Source: DASYLJ01 sp964432595
Lineage (GTDB): Bacteria > Desulfobacterota > Binatia > DP-6
Assembly: GCA_964432595.1 (NCBI GenBank)
Contig: CAYSOF010000004.1
Location: 62,001 to 126,000, forward strand
DNA: 64,000 nt
Direction: 5' to 3'
The notes under the pieces are model-generated. The model saw only the letters and a program-made list of their open reading frames with translations. It ran no database searches and was not told the origin of the DNA. A program made the position numbers and the translations under genes. Below are positions 27,701 through 34,843 of the stretch, piece by piece. Position 1 is the first letter of the stretch, and the number at the start of each line of letters is the position of its first letter.

Positions 27701-28855
27701 AACCTCTGCACCACCGGCGACGTCTGCTCGAACGGCGCGTGCGTCGCGACGCCGACGGTGTGCGGCGACGGCAACGCGTGCAACGGCATCGAGACGTGCA
27801 ACCCGTCGTCGGGCGCGTGTCAGGGCGGTACGCCACCGAGCTGCGACGACGGCGATCCGTGCACTACCGACGACTGCTCTGAGGCCGTGGGGTGCACCAT
27901 CGAATTCAACACCGCGCCGTGCGACGACGGCAACGCGTGCACCACCGGCGACACCTGCAACGACGGCACCTGCGAGCCGGGCGGCGCGGTCCAGTGCGAC
28001 GACGGCAACCTGTGCACCGGCACCGAGACGTGCGATCCGGAAGAGGGCTGCCACGCGGGCACGCCGCCGTCGTGCAACGACGGCAACGCGTGCACCGACG
28101 ACACCTGCACGCCCGGCTCGGGTTGCTCGAGCGAGGCGGTCGTCTGCGACGACAACAACGCGTGCACCGACGACAGCTGTGACCCGGTCACGGGCTGCCA
28201 CTTCACGACGAAGAGCTGCGACGACGGCAATCCGTGCACGGCCGACAGCTGCACGCCGGAAGGCTGCCTGCACGAGATGATGGGCGATCAGCAGCCGTGC
28301 GACGACGGCAACGCGTGCACCACCGGCGACGTCTGCACGGCGGGCGTCTGCGGCGGCACGGGCGCGGTCGCCTGCGGCGACAGCAACGTGTGCAACGGCG
28401 CCGAGGCCTGCAATCCGCAGACGGGTGTCTGCGAGGCCGGCACGCCGCTCACCTGTGACGACGGCGACGCGTGCACGATCGACGCGGAGTGCAGCGCCAC
28501 CGAGGGCTGCACCTATCAGCGCGTGCCGAACTTCGTCGTGTGCCGTCTGACGAGCCTGCTCGACCTGGTGCGCGCGACGTCGCCGATCGATCTCGGCGGG
28601 AAGAAGCGCCACGGGCTGCTCGTGAAGCGTGCGACCGCGGCCCGCAAGAAGGCGCAGCTCGGGCTCATCGGTACGGGCAATCGCGCGTACCTGAACCTGC
28701 GTCGCGCCGACCGGCGCATCCAGTCCTTCATGGGGCTGCTCCAGCAGGGCATGCTGCGCGGCAAGGTTGATTCCGCGCGCGGCAACGCGCTTCTCGCACT
28801 TGCTGCAGATACGGACAGCGAGCTTGTCGCGTTGATGCGTGCCGTCGTCCGCTGA
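24788..28855 (+). CDS. Very large secreted protein: beta-propeller-like repeats, unnamed central domain, Cys repeats, basic C-terminal module
   Basis: A 1355-residue exported protein. The signal peptide (VNALVLLGLMVAAPAWA) is followed by LHRETPGAV. Residues about 40-480 contain repeats like RIAFESTADLLGNGxNTGVSQIYYVD, as in TolB/PD40 beta-propellers. Residues about 550-770 are a domain of about 220 residues (FGAICFQAAGxGQGTLDCDGG ... LDVPNVPGLRDVIVGF) shared with the 31076 protein. A cysteine-rich block (about 775-1235) of CDDGNxCNGxETC and CTTDxC units follows. The last 104 residues from Cys1252 are the shared basic module. The start at 24788 was preferred to 24776 and to GTG 24737 because of the promoter position and signal peptide; no Shine-Dalgarno sequence. 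Confidence 0.8.
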   Translation: MRASSKAAVKLGVNALVLLGLMVAAPAWALHRETPGAVQISSGVSHTHPSGRSWGNFFTFASSQDLAGTGNTTPQIFVFNLAYYDCAQGTTEGTTPCPAPGTPYIRQVTSGPGAPANPTIGDIASGNQDQWIAFDALGSFDFGGALAPLSGAAATKRQIFMRNLRTNEVRRVTASADGDSVRPSANVLAGVVVFESTASLLGGLQNPAGVSQVYVYERAGGIIRRLSVAAGGQAAGPSTRPVANQDGKRIAFESTADLLGNGANTGVSQIYYVDYDKVNHTGTLYRLTNGNGPSRNAYIAENSPVVVFDSAATNLPGSTGGAGRRVVLANVSTPANAAATLTELTPPSIYGDCSFPTLNPGAKVTQQGVYEVRVPMICTGDPLDNDTTGNRVFVYDTSNALLFQITGAGDVQGPLSANLGQWFLTLSTSSDLTGDGVCGYQIYTINYNYLDNPHSAWVPAQGPGQVPPDAIEQSGSSVIGLRAFDVANMASNTSITTRDGTLTTPVSSGGSVGLDIGAPNGFNGEAAITVPQDRVLLPPVPVAGFGAICFQAAGAGQGTLDCDGGAAGGNVTVAQDHNTDDSDPSCTLGCREDDLVCQGSLPGPHLGESVAVCNGPVNTTFGGTYAPGGVRVSVPVNFSFSVNAGPDGVFCNGNDTYSTVQNMPALLWLTTGTATGRILDRDNVLGLDLEAPDAGVALDCNRLRAGDLAGAHLVGTVPILDVPNVPGLRDVIVGFDFEAAPSAPNACGASCNTAADCDDGNACNGAEVCGANKLCQSGTPLTCDDGNVCNGAETCDPDQGCVAGVACNDGNPCNGEETCSQQTGCQAGSPVVCTDGNACNGVETCNPANGQCVGGQAPSCNDGNSCTTDMCDPQTGCTFMNNTDPCNDGSACTENDTCGGGSCAGTPTPAAVACNAGDGNACNGTETCNPSSGACEATPLDCNDGNVCTTDSCAPAFGCQYVNNTNPCSDGNLCTTGDVCSNGACVATPTVCGDGNACNGIETCNPSSGACQGGTPPSCDDGDPCTTDDCSEAVGCTIEFNTAPCDDGNACTTGDTCNDGTCEPGGAVQCDDGNLCTGTETCDPEEGCHAGTPPSCNDGNACTDDTCTPGSGCSSEAVVCDDNNACTDDSCDPVTGCHFTTKSCDDGNPCTADSCTPEGCLHEMMGDQQPCDDGNACTTGDVCTAGVCGGTGAVACGDSNVCNGAEACNPQTGVCEAGTPLTCDDGDACTIDAECSATEGCTYQRVPNFVVCRLTSLLDLVRATSPIDLGGKKRHGLLVKRATAARKKAQLGLIGTGNRAYLNLRRADRRIQSFMGLLQQGMLRGKVDSARGNALLALAADTDSELVALMRAVVR
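27045..28520 (+). repeat. Tandem cysteine-rich coding repeats (CDDGNxCNGxETC / CTTDxC)
   Basis: About 450 codons within the 24788 gene with many copies of gacgacggcaacgcgtgcaac-like units, encoding CDDGN-type motifs every 20-40 residues. Two stretches encoding ETCNPSSGAC are nearly identical copies (27570 and 27800 regions), which suggests local duplication inside the gene. Confidence 0.78.
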
Positions 28856-29031
28856 AGCGGCACCCTGCGACGGGGCGTTGCGGTAGCCCGACAGGGCTCG
28901 TACGGGACCATCGGCCGCTCAAATCTCGCGGACATGCATGGTCGCGCTTGCGCATCATCTTGCGCAGTTTCCGCGAGGTCGAATTGCGCAGTGGAAATCG
29001 ATAGTTACGCTGCGTATTGGTGTGCGGCGCC

Positions 29032-29047
29032 TGGCATATTTTCTGCT
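29032..29047 (+). promoter_or_regulatory. Sigma-54-like promoter of the 29062-34765 gene pair
   Basis: TGGCATATTTTCTGCT is nearly identical to the 24758 element and keeps the same 16-base distance from the -12 C to the ATG at 29062. The 206-base gap before the gene (28856-29061) otherwise holds only TTGCGCA-like half-sites (about 28950-28990). Confidence 0.6.
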
Positions 29048-29061
29048 GTGTCGGGCCCGCC

Positions 29062-31074
29062 ATGGGGACGAACCACAGATACGGGGGAATTCGTGTCGCC
29101 GCCTTCTTGGCGGCGACGTTTCTGGCGCAACCAGTAGCGGCACTCAACAAGGAGGCGCCGCAAGCGATCCGAGTCACCTCCGGAGCGTCCCACACGCACC
29201 CCTCGACCCGGTCGTGGGGGTGGTATCTGGCGTTCGTTTCCGACGTCGACCTGACCGGCGAGGGCATCTCCGGCTCGCAGGTCTACGTCTTCGACCTCCT
29301 GAACTACTCCTGCCAGTTCGGTCGGCCGGACCTTCGGCCCGCGCAGCAGGTGCCGCTGTTTCCCGCCTGTCCGACCGTGCCGAAGCCGTTCCTGGTCCGG
29401 GCGACCGCGGGCAACCCTGGCGATCAGATCTCCAACGCCAGCGTGAACAGCACCGGCGACGTCGTCGCCTTCGAGGCGTACGGCAGCTTCAACAACAGCT
29501 TCGGCGGCGCCGCCGCCAACCGCCGGCAGATCTTCATGCGCAACATCAAGACCGGCGTCATCCACGCGGTCACGGGCAACCCGGACGGCGACAGCACGCT
29601 GCCGTCGTTGAACGACACCGGCGGCACGCTGACCTTCCAGTCGGCGGCCAACCTGCTCGGCACGCCGACCGGGATCAACCAGGTGTACATGTACACCGTT
29701 CCCCAGTCGGTGGCTCCGGGTGGAACCGGCACCGGCGCCCTCACGGCGATCACGCGCGGCCTCGGGCACAGCACGCGTCCGATGCTGAACAAGATCGGTA
29801 CGCACGTCGCCTTCCAGTCGACCGCGAACCTGCGCGGCAACGGGAACGACACCGGCATCTCGCAGATCTTCCTTTACGACCGCGGCACCGCGAAGCTCAT
29901 CCAGCTCACGCAGGGTAACGACGACAGCCGCAACGCCTACGTCGAAGAGAAGCGGCCCGGCTCGCTGTTCTTCGAGTCGGACGCCACGGACCTTCCCGGC
30001 ACGGCCGGTGGCCCGGGCACGCAGGTCTACCGCGTGACGGTGAAGGAGGGCGATCTGCCCTTCATCGAGCAGTTCACGTTCGGCCCCGGCAACAGCCGCT
30101 GGCCCGCGGTGGAGCCGAACGGTGCCCGCCTCCTGTTCGTAAGCGACGGCGACCTGCTGCAGAACGGGACGACCGGCAATCGGCTCTTCGCGCTCGACTA
30201 CCGCACGCCGGTGTGGGGCATCTACCAGATCACCGGACACGGCAACATCGAGGGCCCGATCGGCGCCTCGCTCGGTCTCTGGTTCGCCAGCTTTTCCTCC
30301 AACGTCGACGTCTCCGGTGACGGCGTCTGCGGTCGGCAGCTCTACGTCGTCGACTACGACCCGGACCACTTCATCATCGCGGGCAAGCAGCGCTCGGTCG
30401 CGACCCAGATCGGCCAGCTGCCCGGCGAGCCCTTCCCCGGCGACGCGAATGCGAGCTGCGCCGACGGCGACGGCTGCACCGCGGACTCGTGCGTCGGTGG
30501 CAACACCTGCACGCACAGCGCGCTCCCCGAGAACTCGCAGTGCGCCCCCGGCGACGTCTGCGTGGGCACGCCCACCTGTCAGGCCGGGCAGTGCGTCGTG
30601 ACGCCCGGAATGAACTGCGACGACGGCTCGCTCTGCACCGACGACATGTGCGATCCGCAGACCGGCTGCTCGAACGTCGAGATCGACTGTGCCGACGACA
30701 ACCCCTGCACGGTCGACTCCTGCGACGCGCTCGTGGGCTGCGTCCACGATCCGCTGCCGTCCTTCGACGGCATCGCGTGTCAGAACGGGCAGGTCGGGGG
30801 GGCGGTGCCGAATGCCCTCGCCAAGAAGCCGGCGAAGAAGATCCGCAAGGCCGGCAACATGCTGAACAGCGCTCGGAGCAAAAAGCCGAAACGTGCGTCG
30901 AAACTGCTCGCACGTGCGGCCGTGCTGCTCGAGGCCGCCGCGGCGGACGCTGCGATCGACACCAATCTCTCGCGCCAGGAAGCGACGGCGCTGGTGGCGG
31001 CGATCAACTCGCTGCTCGACCAGATCACCGAGGTCGTGAACCTGCTGCAGGCCGCCGGCCGGGGGGCGCGCTAA
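29062..31074 (+). CDS. Large secreted protein: beta-propeller-like repeats, short Cys block, basic C-terminal module
   Basis: A 670-residue exported protein. A basic n-region and the hydrophobic core VAAFLAATFLAQPVAA precede LNKEAPQAI. Next comes SGASHTHPSTRSWG, nearly the same as in the 24788 protein (SGVSHTHPSGRSWG). Residues about 40-450 are beta-propeller-like repeats (TGDVVAFEAYGSF, HVAFQSTANLRGNGNDTG, ARLLFVSDGDLLQNG). A short cysteine-rich block (about 460-570) follows. Residues 573-670 are the Lys/Ala-rich module beginning at Cys573. It lacks the central domain of the 24788 and 31076 proteins. The ATG at 29062 has no Shine-Dalgarno sequence. The next gene begins two bases after its TAA. 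Confidence 0.8.
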   Translation: MGTNHRYGGIRVAAFLAATFLAQPVAALNKEAPQAIRVTSGASHTHPSTRSWGWYLAFVSDVDLTGEGISGSQVYVFDLLNYSCQFGRPDLRPAQQVPLFPACPTVPKPFLVRATAGNPGDQISNASVNSTGDVVAFEAYGSFNNSFGGAAANRRQIFMRNIKTGVIHAVTGNPDGDSTLPSLNDTGGTLTFQSAANLLGTPTGINQVYMYTVPQSVAPGGTGTGALTAITRGLGHSTRPMLNKIGTHVAFQSTANLRGNGNDTGISQIFLYDRGTAKLIQLTQGNDDSRNAYVEEKRPGSLFFESDATDLPGTAGGPGTQVYRVTVKEGDLPFIEQFTFGPGNSRWPAVEPNGARLLFVSDGDLLQNGTTGNRLFALDYRTPVWGIYQITGHGNIEGPIGASLGLWFASFSSNVDVSGDGVCGRQLYVVDYDPDHFIIAGKQRSVATQIGQLPGEPFPGDANASCADGDGCTADSCVGGNTCTHSALPENSQCAPGDVCVGTPTCQAGQCVVTPGMNCDDGSLCTDDMCDPQTGCSNVEIDCADDNPCTVDSCDALVGCVHDPLPSFDGIACQNGQVGGAVPNALAKKPAKKIRKAGNMLNSARSKKPKRASKLLARAAVLLEAAAADAAIDTNLSRQEATALVAAINSLLDQITEVVNLLQAAGRGAR

Positions 31075-31075
31075 C

Positions 31076-34000
31076 ATGAAAGGTCTTCAGGTGGTTAGGA
31101 CGATTCGGCTCGGTGCGCTCGCGCTCGCGGCGCTCTTCGCGGCCATTCCGCAGAACGCATCGGCGCTCCATCGCGAGACGCCCTTCCTGCTCGATCTGTC
31201 GCCGGTCCAGGGCTCGACCTCCGGGATGCCGCAGGCACAGGGCGAGGTGGCACGATGGATCGTCTTCGAATCCGTCAGCGACCTCCTCGGCAACGGGTCG
31301 TCCGGTAGCGAGATCTTCATCTTCGACAACGACCCGCCGCGGTCGCTGGGGCAGGTCACCAACTGCTCCACCGGCGACAGCCGCAACCCCAGCACGGGCG
31401 GTAGCGGCTCCTTCGTCGCCTTCGATTCCAGCTGCGATCTGCTCGGCCGTGGCATCGCGGCGCGCCAGATCTTCGTCTGGAACCGCCGCTTCGGTCAGTT
31501 CCAGCAGCTGACCAACGGCGCGAAGGACAGCGTTCGCCCGCGCGTCGATCAGGAAGGCAACATGGTCGTCTTCCAGACCGACTCGGACCTGAACAATGCC
31601 GGCGTGACCGGCACGAACCTCTACCTGTGGCGTCCCCAGCTCCGTCCCGACGGACTGAACGGCGACAGCTACTTCACGACGATCACCAAGCTCCAGGCGC
31701 CCTACAAGGCGAGGAACGCCAGCTTCGGTGCGCGTGAGTCCGTCGTGCTGTTCGAGTCGAACGGTCCCGTGCTCGGCTCGACCAACGGGTCGTATCAGCT
31801 GTTCGTCTGGGAGAAGAACACCCGCCGCATCACGCAGCTGACGGCCGGCACGGGCGACAGCACGAATGCGACCATGGACGACACCGGGCGGCTGGTCGTG
31901 TTCCAGTCCTCGGCCGACCTGCTCAACAACGGCTCGAGCGGCCAGGAGCTCTTCCTCCTCGACCGCCAGACGGGCCAGTTCGAGCAGCTGACGAACACGC
32001 CCGGCGGCGACAGCTTCCACGCGTCGCTCGGCGGTGGCGGTCGCTTCATCGCGTTCGTCTCCACCGGCGATCCGCTCGGCACCGGCCCCGCGGGCCAGCA
32101 CCTCTACATCCACGACCTCCTCGAGGATCAGCTCTATCAGATCACCCGGGGCGCGAGCGGCGCGTCCGACTTCCCCGTGGCGACTGCCAACACCATCTTC
32201 TTCTTCCAGTCGTCCGAGGACCCCATGCACAAGGGGGCGACCGGCCAGCACGTCTATGCGCTGAACGTCTTCGAGGCGTTGCCCGGTCGTTCTCTCGGCT
32301 CGCAGAGCTTGAATCTCCAGCCTGGCGACGGTCCGCGCGGCAGCACCGTCCGGCTGGTGACGCGTGACTTCACGCACACTGCGCCGATTGGTAACGGCAA
32401 GATCGGCTTCAACGTCACCGGTCGGAACTACGACGGCGAGTCCGGGGTCATCGTTCCCGGGAACTCCGTGGAGTTGCCGCCGGTCATCGTGCCGAGCTTC
32501 GGAGCGGTCTGCTTCGAGGCGACCGGCAACGGCCAGGGCGCCATCGACTGCGACGGCGGCCGGACGGGTCTGAACGTCACCACCATGCAGGACCACAACC
32601 TCGACGTCCTGCAGGATCCCTTCTGTCAGACGGGGTGTCGTGAGGACGACCCGAGCTGTCAGGGGCCGCTCCCCGCGCCGCACACGGACGCGTGTCCGAC
32701 CTGCGAGCTCGGCACCTGCAACGGCGGATCGAACGCCGGCCTCCAGTGCGCCACCGACAACGGCTGCCCGGGCGGCGAGTGCCTCGGGCGTGTCTGCAGC
32801 GGCAGCTACACCATCGGCCAGGCCTGCGATGAAGCGGCGGATTGCGATCCGCTCGACATCTGCAACGGGGACATCCTGGCGGTCTGCAACGGCCCCGTCG
32901 CGACGCAGTTCGACGGACCGTTCGGCGCGGGCCATATGAACGTCAGCGTGCCGCTGAAGGCCAAGCTCTCGACCAATCCCGGCCTCGACCAGACGTTCTG
33001 CACCGGTGACGACGCGTACTCCATCAGCGACATCGGCACGACGCTGCGGCTCACCACCGGCGTGACCACGGCCGGAATCATCGACGCGGACAACAGCATC
33101 GGCGGTGCCTTCCTCGGCGCGTCGGAGCAGGGTGCCCCGTTCGATTGCGACAAGCTCGCGGTGAAGGACACTGCCGGCGCCCGCCTGGTCGGTGCGACCA
33201 CGTTCCTCGACGTCCCGACGGTCCCGAGCCTGCACGACGTCATCCTCACGTGGCGGTTCCAGGCCGATCCGGGTCCGCCGTGCACGATCGATTGTCCGGC
33301 GCCGTGCGAGGTCGACGCGCAGTGCAACGACTTCAATTCCTGCAACGGCGTGGAGACCTGCTACAACGGCAACTGCGCCCCCGGCACGCCGGTGGTCTGC
33401 AGCGACGGCAACGCGTGCAACGGGCAGGAGACCTGTAACCCGTCGACGGGTGCATGTCAGAACGCGGCACCGCCGAACTGCAACGACGACAACTCCTGCA
33501 CGAAGGACAGCTGCAGCCCGATCTTCGGATGCATCAACGCCTTCGACAACACGGCGACGTGCACCGACGGTAACGGCTGCACCCAGAACGACATCTGCAC
33601 CGAAGGCGAGTGCGTGGGGCAGGCGGCGGCGTGCGTGGACGGCAATCTCTGCAACGGCACCGAGACGTGCACGTCGACCGGCGACACCACGTTCACGTGC
33701 AACCCGGGAACGCCGCTCACCTGTGACGACGGCAGCTTGTGCACGGACGACAGCTGCGACAACGCGTTCGGCTGTCGGTTCGAGATCACCGACGCGGCCG
33801 AGACCTGCAACGCGGGTGACGGCGACGTCTGCAACGGACAGGAGCAGTGCGATCCGGCCACGGGTGGCTGTCTCGCCGGCACACCGCTGGTGTGCGACGA
33901 CGGTGAGCTTTGCACCGACGACTCGTGTGACGCCCTGGTGGGTTGTCGGAACGTCGACAACACGCTCCCGTGCGACGACACGGACAACTGCACGACGGGT

Positions 34001-34765
34001 GACACCTGCGGCAACGGCACCTGCACCGGTACGCCGGTGACGTGCTCGAACGGCGACTTCTGCGACGGATCCGAGTCGTGCGATCCGGGCACGGGCGCTT
34101 GCGTCCCCGGGGCGCCGCCCACGTGCGACGACGGCACCAATTGCACCACGGACAGCTGCGATCCGGGCACCGGCTGCGTGTTCACGGCGGATCCGTCGGC
34201 AACCACCTGCGACGATTCGAATCTCTGCACCACCGGCGACACCTGCTCGGCGGGAACCTGCTCGGGCACCGCGGTCGTGTTCGACGACGGGCAAGCCTGC
34301 AACGGTGTCGAGACCTGCGATCCGCTCACCGGCGTGCAGGTGGTGGGAACGCCGCTCGACTGCGACGACGGCGTCGCCTGTACGGTGGACACCTGCGACG
34401 ACGAGTCGGGCTGCGTCAATCAGGGCCCTCCGGGAGTCGAGGGAGTCATCTGTCAGCTGTCGGCGCTGCGCGGCGTCGTGCAGAAGTCCCAGTTCGGCGG
34501 GATCAAGGGACGGAAGCTCCCGCGCCGTATCGTCCGCATGATCGACAAGACCGACGCGAAGCTGCAGGCAGCGAGCCGGTCCAGCCAGCCGCGACGTGCG
34601 CAGCTGCTCGGCGCGTCCAGCCGTCGCATCACCAAGGTCATCAAGATCGTCCAGAGCTCGGCGGGCAGGGATCGGATCGAGCCGAGCGTTTCTGGCGCCA
34701 TGCTCGACATCGCACGCGGCGCCCGCACGGCGCTCGACGGGGTCATGGCCAGTCAGGCCAACTAA
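31076..34765 (+). CDS. Very large secreted protein: beta-propeller-like repeats, central domain, Cys repeats, basic C-terminal module
   Basis: A 1229-residue exported protein. The signal peptide (LGALALAALFAAIPQNASA) precedes LHRETPFLL, as in the 24788 protein. Residues about 45-400 hold seven or so propeller-like repeats (VVFQSSADLLNNGSSGQELFLLDRQTGQFEQLT). Residues about 470-735 match the central domain of the 24788 protein (FGAVCFEATGNGQGAIDCDGG ... FLDVPTVPSLHDVILTW). Cysteine repeats fill about 740-1115. The last 104 residues from Cys1126 are the shared basic module. The ATG is separated from the previous TAA by a single base, so it is co-transcribed with the 29062 gene. Function is unknown; no enzyme motif was seen. 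Confidence 0.8.
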   Translation: MKGLQVVRTIRLGALALAALFAAIPQNASALHRETPFLLDLSPVQGSTSGMPQAQGEVARWIVFESVSDLLGNGSSGSEIFIFDNDPPRSLGQVTNCSTGDSRNPSTGGSGSFVAFDSSCDLLGRGIAARQIFVWNRRFGQFQQLTNGAKDSVRPRVDQEGNMVVFQTDSDLNNAGVTGTNLYLWRPQLRPDGLNGDSYFTTITKLQAPYKARNASFGARESVVLFESNGPVLGSTNGSYQLFVWEKNTRRITQLTAGTGDSTNATMDDTGRLVVFQSSADLLNNGSSGQELFLLDRQTGQFEQLTNTPGGDSFHASLGGGGRFIAFVSTGDPLGTGPAGQHLYIHDLLEDQLYQITRGASGASDFPVATANTIFFFQSSEDPMHKGATGQHVYALNVFEALPGRSLGSQSLNLQPGDGPRGSTVRLVTRDFTHTAPIGNGKIGFNVTGRNYDGESGVIVPGNSVELPPVIVPSFGAVCFEATGNGQGAIDCDGGRTGLNVTTMQDHNLDVLQDPFCQTGCREDDPSCQGPLPAPHTDACPTCELGTCNGGSNAGLQCATDNGCPGGECLGRVCSGSYTIGQACDEAADCDPLDICNGDILAVCNGPVATQFDGPFGAGHMNVSVPLKAKLSTNPGLDQTFCTGDDAYSISDIGTTLRLTTGVTTAGIIDADNSIGGAFLGASEQGAPFDCDKLAVKDTAGARLVGATTFLDVPTVPSLHDVILTWRFQADPGPPCTIDCPAPCEVDAQCNDFNSCNGVETCYNGNCAPGTPVVCSDGNACNGQETCNPSTGACQNAAPPNCNDDNSCTKDSCSPIFGCINAFDNTATCTDGNGCTQNDICTEGECVGQAAACVDGNLCNGTETCTSTGDTTFTCNPGTPLTCDDGSLCTDDSCDNAFGCRFEITDAAETCNAGDGDVCNGQEQCDPATGGCLAGTPLVCDDGELCTDDSCDALVGCRNVDNTLPCDDTDNCTTGDTCGNGTCTGTPVTCSNGDFCDGSESCDPGTGACVPGAPPTCDDGTNCTTDSCDPGTGCVFTADPSATTCDDSNLCTTGDTCSAGTCSGTAVVFDDGQACNGVETCDPLTGVQVVGTPLDCDDGVACTVDTCDDESGCVNQGPPGVEGVICQLSALRGVVQKSQFGGIKGRKLPRRIVRMIDKTDAKLQAASRSSQPRRAQLLGASSRRITKVIKIVQSSAGRDRIEPSVSGAMLDIARGARTALDGVMASQAN
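33290..34430 (+). repeat. Tandem cysteine-rich coding repeats of the 31076 gene
   Basis: About 380 codons of CNGxETC, CDDGxxCTDDSCD and GC-x-N/V units at 20-40 residue spacing. The order of unit types (CNGxETC then CTxDSC) is the same as in the 12464 and 24788 genes. Confidence 0.75.
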
Positions 34766-34781
34766 GCACACCGACCAGCAT

Positions 34782-34808
34782 GGGGGACGGTCGGGCAGGC
34801 CGTCCCCC
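34782..34808 (+). terminator. Strong hairpin after the 31076 gene (no T-tract)
   Basis: GGGGGACGG (34782-34790) pairs perfectly with CCGTCCCCC (34800-34808) around a 9-base loop. It stands 17 bases after the stop codon and 36 before the next start. No U-run follows, so it may be a weak terminator or a processing/stability element between the two genes. Confidence 0.5.
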
Positions 34809-34843
34809 ACGTATAAGTGTCGCGCTCTTGGAGGGGGAGCCAG

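Noticed and set aside
27045..28520. Regular short repeats that could look like a CRISPR or satellite array
   Set aside because: Repeat units are in frame, vary in length and sequence, and encode CDDGN/CTTDSC protein motifs; there are no unique equal-length spacers and no cas genes.
24614..28612. Very long open frame (about 1330 codons) on the minus strand opposite the 24788 gene
   Set aside because: It is a shadow of the GC-rich plus-strand gene. Its translation is Arg/Ala/Val-rich without domains, while the plus strand encodes a signal peptide, ordered Cys repeats and a conserved tail. Similar long shadow frames lie opposite most genes here.
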